Below are positions 17,194-24,283 of a DNA stretch of 64,000 nt, piece after piece (the stretch's first letter is position 1; each line of letters starts with the position of its first letter). The notes under the pieces were generated by a model, which saw only the letters and a list, made by a program, of their open reading frames with translations, was not told the DNA's origin and made no database searches. Both the position numbers and the translations under genes were made by a program. The DNA is from Pseudomonas cichorii (GTDB taxonomy: Bacteria; Pseudomonadota; Gammaproteobacteria; Pseudomonadales; Pseudomonadaceae), in NCBI RefSeq assembly GCF_018343775.1, contig NZ_CP074349.1:2470001-2534000 (forward strand), written 5' to 3'.

Positions 17194-17221
17194 TTGACAG
17201 GCCAGCCAATGTCCGTAGAAT
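17194..17221 (+). promoter_or_regulatory. Sigma-70 promoter of the first tRNA-Val gene
   Basis: TTGACA (17194-17199) and TAGAAT (17216-17221) are separated by 16 bp and lie just ahead of the mature tRNA 5' end at 17235. Confidence 0.8.
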
Positions 17222-17234
17222 GCGCACCCACAGC

Positions 17235-17311
17235 AGGCACGTAGCTCAGTTGGTTAGAGCACCACCTTGACATGGTGGGGGTCGTTGGTTCGAGTCCAAT
17301 CGCGCCTACCA
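17235..17311 (+). tRNA. tRNA-Val (GAC), copy 1
   Basis: 77 nt folding as a standard cloverleaf: acceptor AGGCACG / CGCGCCT, anticodon loop TTGACAT with anticodon GAC (valine), T-loop TTCGAGT, and encoded 3' ACCA. The acceptor stem has an A-C mismatch at pair 5-68, shared by both copies. It has its own promoter and terminator. Identical in sequence to the copy at 17948-18024. Confidence 0.97.
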
Positions 17312-17339
17312 GACAAATCCGCTCTGCTGGGCGGTGAAG

Positions 17340-17369
17340 AAGGGCGATCCGAAAGGGTCGCCCTTTTTT
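17340..17369 (+). terminator. Terminator of tRNA-Val copy 1
   Basis: GGGCGATCC / GGGTCGCCC with a GAAA tetraloop, followed by six T residues. Confidence 0.92.
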
Positions 17370-17429
17370 CGTTCGACCGTGAAGTGCATGATGCCGGTTG
17401 TCTATGGGTATTGCGCCAGAGCTTTATGT

Positions 17430-17651
17430 CTAGAGTCGGATTACAACATATATGGTGCTCTCCTTCTGAATGTTGTAATCGCTCAGGCTTCTCTGATCTT
17501 CAAGCTGTTTCCCGGCAAAGATAAGCCTCTGTGCTTCGGGGGAAATGCCAGATTTATCCTGAATCTTGCATTTCACGTTACTGATCGTATCTGAGGGTTC
17601 AACATCCAGTTCCCAGAGTTCTCCGGTCAATTTCTTTGCATAAATAATCAT
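17430..17651 (-). CDS. Ubiquitin-like protein lacking the C-terminal RGG
   Basis: A 73-residue protein that aligns without gaps to residues 1-73 of eukaryotic ubiquitin. By hand I count about 52 identities, including the runs [19 protein letters not shown] and [11 protein letters not shown]. The Ile44 patch residues L8, I44 and V70 are kept; position 68 is Tyr instead of His. Lysines 6, 27, 29, 33, 48 and 63 are kept and Lys11 is Glu. A TAG stop follows Leu73, so the R-G-G tail needed for E1 activation and conjugation is missing; the bases after the stop do not encode it. The ATG at 17651 follows AGGTGA; an ATG at 17675 would add eight residues without a ribosome-binding site. GC is about 43% by hand count, below the neighbours. 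No signal peptide. It lies between two tRNA-Val copies with no E1, E2, JAB or secretion gene nearby. It could be a eukaryote-derived decoy or binding protein. Confidence 0.9.
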   Translation of the reverse strand: MIIYAKKLTGELWELDVEPSDTISNVKCKIQDKSGISPEAQRLIFAGKQLEDQRSLSDYNIQKESTIYVVIRL

Positions 17652-17924
17652 TTCGTCACCTGGCGTGAATGGCATAGGAGACGCGAACAGGAGTGCCTTG
17701 AACGTGTTCGTGCAGATAGCTACATTCGCTTGCGCGCGTGCGTACAGATTAAAAGTGGGGGGGAATGACGGGAACTGACAGAACTGTCAGCGCCGTGCGC
17801 TTTCAGACAGTTGGCTTGATGCCCTTGCCGGAGCTTGCGTCTGATGGCATGTACTGAATTCAGAGCTAAAAATTTGAATATATCAGTGGGTTACTGCAAA
17901 AATCCGTTGACACCTTTTTCAATA
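17652..17924. other. Low-GC intergenic region upstream of the ubiquitin-like gene
   Basis: 273 bp with no supportable gene. It holds the 16-bp palindrome CTGACAGAACTGTCAG at 17775-17790 and a related CAGACAGTT shortly after. AT-rich DNA lies near 17865-17905. No HrpL-type box (GGAACC...CCAC) is visible on the strand that would drive the ubiquitin-like gene, and no strong sigma-70 promoter stands out. Confidence 0.5.
17775..17790. repeat. Palindrome upstream of the ubiquitin-like gene
   Basis: CTGACAG-AA-CTGTCAG is a perfect 7-bp inverted repeat with a 2-nt centre, 124 bp upstream of the ubiquitin-like start. It could be an operator or a site-specific recombination core; nothing in the sequence decides between them. 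Confidence 0.4.
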
Positions 17925-17934
17925 TCCGTAGAAT
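17907..17934 (+). promoter_or_regulatory. Sigma-70 promoter of the second tRNA-Val gene
   Basis: TTGACA (17907-17912), 16-bp spacer, TAGAAT (17929-17934). The layout is the same as for copy 1, although the sequence left of the repeat differs. Confidence 0.8.
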
Positions 17935-17947
17935 GCGCTCCCACAGC

Positions 17948-18024
17948 AGGCACGTAGCTCAGTTGGTTAGAGCACCACCTTGACATGGTGGGGGTCGTTG
18001 GTTCGAGTCCAATCGCGCCTACCA
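17948..18024 (+). tRNA. tRNA-Val (GAC), copy 2
   Basis: Identical over all 77 nt to copy 1, with anticodon GAC, encoded CCA and the same A-C mismatch at acceptor pair 5-68. Confidence 0.97.
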
Positions 18025-18053
18025 AACAAAATCCGCTCTGCTGGGCGGTGAAG

Positions 18054-18083
18054 AAGGGCGATCCGAAAGGGTCGCCCTTTTTT
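18054..18083 (+). terminator. Terminator of tRNA-Val copy 2
   Basis: Same GGGCGATCC / GGGTCGCCC stem with GAAA loop and T6 tail as copy 1. Confidence 0.92.
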
Positions 18084-18108
18084 CGTTTGCGCAGATTGAA
18101 ACCCGACC

Positions 18109-18471
18109 CTATTTGGGCCGGGCAAACGATTTGACGATGGATTTGGTCGCTGTGCTTGCCTTGAGGTCGCTGATGTTTCCAGTCGCGAGCCATTTGCAGG
18201 CGGCAATCTCGTTCCGTGGCGAGGGCTCGCTGGAGGAGGGGATCACGGCTGTGAATATGTGGTGAATGACCCGATCCTTTTCGTATTCATCCACATACAT
18301 GAGGTCCAGGTTTTCAAGGCCCGTTTCCTCACTCAGTTCGCGCACGGCTGCCTGGGCTGGCGTTTCTCCCGCTTCGATCCTGCCGCCGGGCAATGCCCAT
18401 TTCGATTTTGGTTTGCGAACGTAGAGGATCTGGTCGTCACGCTTGCAGATGACTGTTGCTCGTTCTTTCAT
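18109..18471 (-). CDS. Nudix hydrolase
   Basis: 120 residues, a minimal Nudix domain. The box is complete: GGRIEAGE then seven residues and RELSEETGL, at about residues 29-52. The start ATVICKRDDQILYVRKPKSK is typical of MutT-like or ADP-ribose-type small Nudix enzymes. The substrate is unknown. The ATG follows AGGTGG. Its stop lies 22 bp beyond the second tRNA-Val repeat on the opposite strand, so the tRNA terminator also separates the two units. Confidence 0.9.
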   Translation of the reverse strand: MKERATVICKRDDQILYVRKPKSKWALPGGRIEAGETPAQAAVRELSEETGLENLDLMYVDEYEKDRVIHHIFTAVIPSSSEPSPRNEIAACKWLATGNISDLKASTATKSIVKSFARPK

Positions 18472-18642
18472 CTTTCCACCTGTTAACGTCCAGTCATTCT
18501 TGATATCTGCACGCTTGCCCTGAAACTTGAATCTGTTGAGATAACAGATATCAATGTCATAAAAATGTAATAAAAAGTTAATCTTTCACCAAGCACAATC
18601 GGTGCCAGAACGCTTGTTGAAAAAGGATAGCCGGGCCATAAC

Positions 18643-18672
18643 GAAAGAGCCCGGCGCAGGGCCGGGTTCTTG
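18643..18672 (-). terminator. Rho-independent terminator
   Basis: AGAGCCCGGC / GCCGGGTTCT stem with a short loop; T residues follow on the minus strand, downstream of the hypothetical gene ending at 18690. Confidence 0.75.
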
Positions 18673-18689
18673 TCACGCAGTGGGGGCTG

Positions 18690-19058
18690 TTACATGAAGT
18701 CGGACACAGGGATATCCTGCGCCATTTTTCGGTAGGTGTTTTCATCGGTGGCGGCGAGCAGGCTCCTGCCGTCCTTGAGCGTTGCTACAAAGGTTATCTC
18801 TTTCTCTTCGCTCGCCAGGAACATGCCGGCGGCAGCTCCCACGGGGCCTAACATCAATGCACCTGCAAGACCGAACCCGATAGTGTCATCCATTTTCCTG
18901 TTTGATGCTTTGCTGGCAATTTCCATTGACTTGATTTCGTCCTGTTTGAAACAGATTCCAGGCCATGGAAAGAGGGGGGTTACAAGAGTAATGGTGCCAG
19001 CACGGTATTCCCCATTACCTTGAAGAAAATCACCCGCTAAAACATTGATCTTAGCCAT
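18690..19058 (-). CDS. Hypothetical protein
   Basis: 122 residues. The N-terminal half (AKINVLAGDFLQGNGEYRAG, FPWPGICFKQDEIKSMEIAS) looks like a small beta barrel. A glycine/alanine-rich hydrophobic stretch follows (GFGLAGALMLGPVGAAAGMF). The end EEKEITFVATLKDGRSLLAA resembles the second half of a PH-like or SHOCT-associated domain. Proteins of this layout are widespread and uncharacterised. The ATG at 19058 has GGGGA upstream; the ATG at 19064 lies inside that region. Confidence 0.75.
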   Translation of the reverse strand: MAKINVLAGDFLQGNGEYRAGTITLVTPLFPWPGICFKQDEIKSMEIASKASNRKMDDTIGFGLAGALMLGPVGAAAGMFLASEEKEITFVATLKDGRSLLAATDENTYRKMAQDIPVSDFM

Positions 19059-19254
19059 GTGCATTTCCCCATCGTTTCATCCAATACCCATTGCGCGCCC
19101 CATTACAGGGCGTGTCAACAGGCTGGAGGGGCGGATAAGGGCTTTATGACGAATGGTTTGACAAAGCGTGCAGTTATTTGCGGCAAGATATTTCAATGAT
19201 GAGGTTTGTTGTTTAAAGGCGCTGAATCGAGACTTTTTGTCATATGGCCCTGAC

Positions 19255-19290
19255 GATAAAACAGGCTGCCCGATCCTGCCGGACAGCCTG
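19255..19290 (-). terminator. Probable terminator of the alcohol dehydrogenase gene
   Basis: An 11-bp stem with one mismatch (CAGGCTGCCCG / CGGACAGCCTG), followed on the minus strand by TTTTATC. Confidence 0.7.
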
Positions 19291-19301
19291 AATGTTCGCT
19301 A

Positions 19302-20366
19302 TCAGGCCGCAGAAGCCTCCTGTTTCAGCGTGGCCATATCAATCACGAAGCGATATTTCACGTCACCCTTGAGCATGCGCTCGTAGGCCTCGTTGATATC
19401 TCGCATCGCGATGATTTCGATATCCGAAACAATGCCGTGTTCGGCACAGAAATCCAGCATCTCCTGGGTTTCCTGGATGCCGCCTATCAATGAACCGGCC
19501 AGGCTGCGACGCTTGAAGATCAGCCCGAACACGGCCGGTGATGGGTGAGGCTCGGCAGGTGCGCCAACCAGCGTCATGGTGCCGTCACGCTTGAGCAATC
19601 CCAGGAAGGCATCGAGGTCGTGGGGCGCGGCGACTGTATTGAGGATGAAGTCCAGGCTGTTGGCCTGTGCTGCCATTTCGGCAGGGTCTTTGGAAACCAC
19701 GACTTCATCAGCGCCCAGGCGCAGGCCATCTTCACGCTTGTTGGGCGAGGTGGTGAACAGCACCACATGCGCGCCCATGGCGTGGGCAATCTTCACGGCC
19801 ATATGACCCAGCCCGCCAAGGCCGACGACACCGACCCGTTTTCCTGGCCCGACTTTCCAGTGGCGCAGCGGTGAGTAGGTGGTAATGCCTGCACAGAGCA
19901 ACGGAGCGACAGCAGCCAGATTGTCGCTGTGGGAGATGCGCAGGACGAATTTCTCCTTGACTACGATATTGTCGGAGTAACCGCCAAAGGTGTTTTCGCC
20001 ACCAAAGACCGGGCCGTTATAGGTGCCGGTAAAACCGTTCTCACAGTATTGCTCTTCACCTTCGGCGCAGGAGGCGCAGTGTTGGCAACTGTCGACCATG
20101 CAGCCGACGCCTGCCAGGTCTCCCACCTTGAAGTGCTTGACGTCGGCGCCCACAGCGGTGACCCGGCCGACGATTTCATGGCCCGGTACCGAAGGGTAGA
20201 GCGTGTTGTGCCATTCGTTACGGGCGGTGTGCAGGTCCGAGTGGCAGACGCCGCAGTACAGAATGTCTATCTGTACATCGTCGGCACCGGGAGTGCGGCG
20301 TTCAAAACGATAAGGTTTCAGGGTGTCGGTCGGTTTCTGGGCGGCGTAACTGTAAGTCTTGACCAT
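19302..20366 (-). CDS. yahK: Zinc-dependent NAD(P) alcohol dehydrogenase (YahK/CAD type)
   Basis: 354 residues, a medium-chain dehydrogenase. The catalytic-zinc segment CGVCHSDLHTARNEWHNTLY and GHEIVGRVTAVG are present, as are the four structural-zinc cysteines (DSCQHCASCAEGEEQYC). VGLGGLGHMAVKIAHAMGA is the Rossmann motif. It is typical of the YahK/cinnamyl-alcohol group that reduces aldehydes with NADPH. The start MVKTYSY at 20366 has AAGGTGA ahead; an upstream GTG-type extension of three codons is unnecessary. Likely a detoxifying aldehyde reductase. Confidence 0.9.
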   Translation of the reverse strand: MVKTYSYAAQKPTDTLKPYRFERRTPGADDVQIDILYCGVCHSDLHTARNEWHNTLYPSVPGHEIVGRVTAVGADVKHFKVGDLAGVGCMVDSCQHCASCAEGEEQYCENGFTGTYNGPVFGGENTFGGYSDNIVVKEKFVLRISHSDNLAAVAPLLCAGITTYSPLRHWKVGPGKRVGVVGLGGLGHMAVKIAHAMGAHVVLFTTSPNKREDGLRLGADEVVVSKDPAEMAAQANSLDFILNTVAAPHDLDAFLGLLKRDGTMTLVGAPAEPHPSPAVFGLIFKRRSLAGSLIGGIQETQEMLDFCAEHGIVSDIEIIAMRDINEAYERMLKGDVKYRFVIDMATLKQEASAA

Positions 20367-20517
20367 TGCGATCACCTTTTGCGAAGGGTTGAAAGAAGTC
20401 GTAAGCCAGCATAGCGGTTGAACAGGCTTCGATTATTACAACGTGACCCGATTCGACCTGCTCAAGAACCGGATAGTGCCGACTGAGTGTCAGCTTTTCT
20501 GTCGTAAGGAGTGCTTG

Positions 20518-20658
20518 ATGCACTTCGTAATACACACTTTCTTGCCTTCAATCACATATCCTGCTTGCCACCCTCGGGCGCTGCCGCCGAAGATAGCCGC
20601 AGCCAGTTACAGGATTTGGTGTTTTTCATGCAGGTTCCTCCTTTTTCCCCGGCCTTGA
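20518..20658 (+). other. Possible 46-codon leader ORF overlapping the GGDEF/EAL gene start
   Basis: TAAGGAG stands seven bases ahead of an ATG at 20518. This is a better ribosome-binding site than the one at the start I chose for the downstream gene (20628). The frame runs 46 codons (MHFVIHTFLPSITYPACHPR...) and ends at 20658, 30 bp inside the downstream gene in another frame. The peptide does not resemble a folded protein. It might be a translated leader that controls translation of the cyclic-di-GMP enzyme, or chance. Confidence 0.3.
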
Positions 20659-23525
20659 ACCAATCCACCGATGATTGCGCTGCATCGCCTGCGCTTTCCA
20701 GTGAAGCGCTCATGGAAACCTTGCTGCGCGAGGCGCGCATCAGCATGCCCGATGTGGTCTGGGCGGCTTACGGTGCCGGTACGCACAAGCGCCTGCTGGG
20801 GAGTGGATCTGCACAGGCCGATTGGCTGGGCGAGATTCCCTGTGACGGTTTCGATGACTTCTGCAACAAGCGCCAGTTGCATCGCTGGGTCGTGGGCATG
20901 GGCGAAACCCCGCTGGGCTGGCTGCTGGCACCCAAGGCCGAATCAGCCAATCCGGCCCTGGCCGACCTGGCCTTGCGACTGGGCTATCTGTTGCAAAGTG
21001 TCGCACTGGTAAGAGCGCAGAATACTCAGCGGGTGCTCTATGAAATCAGTCATCTGGCCAGCTCGACACGGGATCGCAGCACCTTCCTCAAGGGCATCCA
21101 CAAGCAACTGGCGACGCTGATCGATGCCGAGAACTTCTATCTGGCGCTTTATGACGATCAGAGAGAAAAGATCACTTATCCCTATTACATCGACGTAGCC
21201 GATCACGAGGCGATGGAGCCGGAAAGCTTCGAGTACCTCGACCGCTCGCGGCTGAGCATGACGGGCTATGTGCTGACCACGGGCCAGCCGTTGTTCGTCG
21301 ATGCCACGGCTATAAAGCAGGCTCAGGCTCAGGGGCTGTTCTTCTGTGAGGGCCGTCCTTCCGAGTTCTGGATGGGCGCACCGCTGAAGAAATCATCCGA
21401 CGAAGTCTTCGGCATGCTGGCCATGCAGGTATACGACGTCTCGCGCATCTATAGCGTCGAAGACCGCGCGCTGTTTCTGGTGGTTGCCCGGCATGTGGCG
21501 ATGGCGCTGGACCGGATTCTGCACCGGGCCGACCTTGAGCATACCGTGCTGCTGCGCACCCAGCAGTTGTCTGCTGCCAACGACGCCCTGAGGCAAGAGG
21601 TGGCCGATCGCGAACGGGCGGAGCACCTGCAGAGTGCGCTGTTCCAGATTACCGAGCTGTCCAGCCAGCCGGGTGACATGGCGGAACTGTTCCATAGCCT
21701 GCACATGATCGTCGGCGAGTTGCTGGTGGCCTACAACTTCTATATCGCCCTTTATGACGGCTCCACCGAAGAAGTGACGTTCCCCTATTACAGCGATGAA
21801 CGACTGGCCACGCCGCCCAGGTCACGGCGTGGTCAGCGTGGCTTTACCGAGTATGTCATCCGCCAGCGCCGTCCTTGCCTGATTGATCGTGAAGATGCTT
21901 ACAGGCTGGAAAGGGAAGGCGAGATCGAGACCCAGAATGACTCCAATCGGTCCTCATCCTGGCTGGGCATACCTTTGTTCGAGGGGGATGATGTCCGGGG
22001 CGTGCTGGCGGTGCAGAGCTATTCGCAGAATGTGAGTTACACCCTGCGGGATCAGGAACTGTTGACCTTCGTCTCCCGGCACATCGACACGGCTCTGTCC
22101 CGGCGAAGCGCCGCCGAAGCGATCCATACCGCCAATCTTCGGCTGGAGGCGCGGGTTCAGGACCGTACCCGTGAGCTGGATCTGGCCAATGCCCGGCTTC
22201 AGCATGAAAACTCCCATGACTCGCTCACCAGCCTGCCCAATCGCAGCCAGTTGCAGCAGCGTCTGAAAGAGGCCTGGCAGGCTTTCAATCAACATGACCA
22301 GCAATTGGTGGTCATGTTTATTGACCTGGACCGGTTCAAGGTCGTCAACGACAGCCTGGGTCATCACTTTGGCGATATCCTGTTGGTCCAGGCGGCTGCG
22401 CGGTTGCGCAGTTGTATCCGCGATTGCGATCTGCTTGCGCGTCTGGGGGGCGATGAGTTTGCTGTGCTGGGGATCGGTGCGCCGCTGGCTGTCGGGGTCG
22501 GGATTGCCGAGCGCATTCTTGAAGCGTTCGACCTGCCGTTCTTTATCAGCGGCCATTCGGTCTTTTCTTCGTGCAGCATCGGTGTGGTCGGGGCTGATCG
22601 TCAGTTTCATCAGGAGCCAGCCGAGTTGCTGCGCGATGCCGACACGGCCATGTACCGGGCCAAGAATGGCGGTCGTGACAGCTTTGTGGTGTTCAATCAG
22701 GAGTTGCGCCGTGAGGTTTCCGATCAGGTCGAGCGTGAGGGCGCACTGCGCAAGGCGCTCAAGCACACCAATGAGCTGATTCCGTATTTTCAGCCGATTA
22801 TCTGCGTCAATACTGGCAAGCTGTTTGCCCTTGAAGCCCTGATTCGCTGGCGTCAGCCCGATGGCCGGGTCATCGCTCCCGGCAGTTTTCTACCGGCTCT
22901 GGAAGGTTTGCGCCTTATCGGTCGCCTGGACATTTACATGTTGCAGCGCGTCATTGCCATTCTGGCCGATCCGGCCAATGCCCACTGGCCGCCGGTGCAT
23001 GTGAACTGCTCCAGTTACAGCATCACTCGCCCTGAATTTGCCGCAGAGGTGCTGAACCTGCTGACGGAATATGGTGTTGCGCCTTCGCGCCTGTGCCTTG
23101 AACTCACCGAGGGGGCGCTGGTGGCCGATCCGGCGCAGGCGCGTGAGTCCATGAAGCAGTTGGCCGACAAGGGCATGTCGGTGGTGCTCGACGACTTCGG
23201 TGCAGGTTTCTCGTCGCTCAGCTATGTGCATCAGTATCACTTCAGCGGCCTGAAGATCGACAAGTCCTTTGTTCTGGAACTGACGACCAGCGCCAGAAGC
23301 CGGGCGATTGTGCGTGCCATCGTGCGGATGGCCGAGTCTCTTGATCTGACCGTGGTAGCGGAAGGCGTTGAGGATCATGCGACTCTGGAATTGCTGCGGG
23401 GCATGGGGGCGGGCCAGGCTCAGGGCTATTATTTCGCAATGCCGTTACCCCTTGAACAGCTCGATCTGAGCAAAGATATCGAGTTGGGCCTGCACTGGAC
23501 CCAGGCCGGCAATGACTTGCCATGA
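20628..23525 (+). CDS. GAF-GAF-GGDEF-EAL cyclic-di-GMP enzyme
   Basis: About 965 residues: two GAF sensor domains (near 131-300 and 332-500), a short coiled coil, a GGDEF domain and an EAL domain. The cyclase motif is intact (LGGDEF near 607), with an RxxD inhibitory site five residues ahead (RDCD). The EAL domain keeps its catalytic set: EAL near 735, VNCS, ELTEG, DDFGAGFSS, KIDKSFV and AEGVED. It could therefore make or break cyclic-di-GMP, with GAF ligand binding choosing between them. No membrane segment, so it is cytoplasmic. The start is uncertain: ATG 20628 has only a weak AGGAT, and the frame is open to a GTG at 20511. Confidence 0.88.
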   Translation: MQVPPFSPALNQSTDDCAASPALSSEALMETLLREARISMPDVVWAAYGAGTHKRLLGSGSAQADWLGEIPCDGFDDFCNKRQLHRWVVGMGETPLGWLLAPKAESANPALADLALRLGYLLQSVALVRAQNTQRVLYEISHLASSTRDRSTFLKGIHKQLATLIDAENFYLALYDDQREKITYPYYIDVADHEAMEPESFEYLDRSRLSMTGYVLTTGQPLFVDATAIKQAQAQGLFFCEGRPSEFWMGAPLKKSSDEVFGMLAMQVYDVSRIYSVEDRALFLVVARHVAMALDRILHRADLEHTVLLRTQQLSAANDALRQEVADRERAEHLQSALFQITELSSQPGDMAELFHSLHMIVGELLVAYNFYIALYDGSTEEVTFPYYSDERLATPPRSRRGQRGFTEYVIRQRRPCLIDREDAYRLEREGEIETQNDSNRSSSWLGIPLFEGDDVRGVLAVQSYSQNVSYTLRDQELLTFVSRHIDTALSRRSAAEAIHTANLRLEARVQDRTRELDLANARLQHENSHDSLTSLPNRSQLQQRLKEAWQAFNQHDQQLVVMFIDLDRFKVVNDSLGHHFGDILLVQAAARLRSCIRDCDLLARLGGDEFAVLGIGAPLAVGVGIAERILEAFDLPFFISGHSVFSSCSIGVVGADRQFHQEPAELLRDADTAMYRAKNGGRDSFVVFNQELRREVSDQVEREGALRKALKHTNELIPYFQPIICVNTGKLFALEALIRWRQPDGRVIAPGSFLPALEGLRLIGRLDIYMLQRVIAILADPANAHWPPVHVNCSSYSITRPEFAAEVLNLLTEYGVAPSRLCLELTEGALVADPAQARESMKQLADKGMSVVLDDFGAGFSSLSYVHQYHFSGLKIDKSFVLELTTSARSRAIVRAIVRMAESLDLTVVAEGVEDHATLELLRGMGAGQAQGYYFAMPLPLEQLDLSKDIELGLHWTQAGNDLP

Positions 23526-23667
23526 TCGGCAGTGTTTCTCCGTTTTCTTCCGGTCGTTGTTCGTGGTTCCTTTTTAAAGCCTTTTGAAAACAGTGGGTTG
23601 AAGGTTTTTGATACGGCTGGCACTGGTTTTGCTGCGTAAGGGTCGCACCCACCGCAGGAGGTGAAAG

Positions 23668-24222
23668 ATGATTATCAACAACGGCACGCTCGAAGGTCTG
23701 GTTTCCAGATTCGTCGGGCGCAAGACAGTGGATGAAGTTTCCCAGAACTCATTCAGTACTGTTGCGGCTGCTGAGAGTCTGGTTCCGGCTGTTAATCCGG
23801 TGACCGCCAGGGCTGACAGTTCCGCGTCCCAGGACAGTACCAAGAGCAACAATGGCTATGACGAATCCTTTGCCCGGATGATGTTCAACATCAAGACCCT
23901 GGCCGAGAAAACCCTGTCCGAGAAAACCGCCGACAGCGACAATGGTGTGATCGCATCGAACGGGGCGGGCAGCACGACCAGCACCGGTAGTTCGACCAGC
24001 TCGATTCAGCAGGAATTCATGGATTACATGAAGCAGACTGCCGAAGAGAAAATGCGTGAAAAACTCACGGGTGTCAGCAAGGCTGAATATGAGGCCATGA
24101 GCCCTGAAGAGAAGCTGGCCGTGGACAAGAAAGTCCAGGAAGCCCTCAAGGGGCATCAGACTGCGGCTGTTGATGACATCAATGCGAGAATCAATGGCAT
24201 CAAGGCCGGGATGCTTGCGTAG
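23668..24222 (+). CDS. Hypothetical protein with serine-rich linker and C-terminal helical motif
   Basis: 184 residues. A low-complexity serine/threonine/glycine stretch (SNGAGSTTSTGSSTSS) precedes FMDYMKQTAEEKMREKLTGV and SPEEKLAVDKKVQEAL. From memory, similar FxDYMxxTxxExMR...EEK helices end several uncharacterised proteobacterial proteins. No signal peptide or membrane helix. The ATG has GCAGGAGGTGAAAG, a near-perfect ribosome-binding site. It is followed by a REP element and stands alone. Confidence 0.75.
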   Translation: MIINNGTLEGLVSRFVGRKTVDEVSQNSFSTVAAAESLVPAVNPVTARADSSASQDSTKSNNGYDESFARMMFNIKTLAEKTLSEKTADSDNGVIASNGAGSTTSTGSSTSSIQQEFMDYMKQTAEEKMREKLTGVSKAEYEAMSPEEKLAVDKKVQEALKGHQTAAVDDINARINGIKAGMLA

Positions 24223-24227
24223 CGCTC

Positions 24228-24282
24228 TTTCGCGAATGAATTCGCTCCTTCAACCCGCGTAGGAGCGACTTCAGTCGCGAAA
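24228..24282. repeat. REP-type inverted repeat
   Basis: CGCGAATGAATTCGCTCC and the degenerate arm TAGGAGCGACTTCAGTCGCG face each other between the convergent hypothetical gene and mtlZ. Confidence 0.8.
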
Positions 24283-24283
24283 A

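Larger units (their letters stand above)
17212..17373. repeat. Direct repeat, copy 1 (tRNA-Val cassette)
   Basis: This 162-bp block covers the -10 box, the whole tRNA and its terminator. It recurs at 17925-18087 with one substitution near the -10, one substitution and one extra base after the CCA. The two copies start 713 bp apart and flank the ubiquitin-like gene. Confidence 0.9.
17925..18087. repeat. Direct repeat, copy 2 (tRNA-Val cassette)
   Basis: 163 bp matching 17212-17373, including tRNA and terminator. Together the copies bound a 551-bp insert (17374-17924) that contains the ubiquitin-like gene. Confidence 0.9.

Noticed and set aside
17374..17675. Read-through or frameshift restoring a Gly-Gly tail to the ubiquitin-like protein
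   Set aside because: After the TAG the frame reads ACA then TAA, and neither other frame gives Arg-Gly-Gly, so the missing tail appears genuine.
17400..17700. Eukaryotic contamination as the source of the ubiquitin-like gene
   Set aside because: The gene lies inside continuous bacterial sequence between two bacterial tRNA cassettes, has a Shine-Dalgarno site and no intron or polyubiquitin repeat.
17652..17924. HrpL-dependent promoter for the ubiquitin-like gene
   Set aside because: I looked for GGAACC and CCAC boxes at proper spacing on the relevant strand and found none.
17891..18193. 100-codon frame covering the second tRNA-Val
   Set aside because: It runs through a tRNA and its terminator and overlaps a genuine Nudix gene on the same strand.
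24228..24282. CRISPR-like repeats
   Set aside because: The repeated units are dispersed, single REP hairpins without regular spacers or cas genes.
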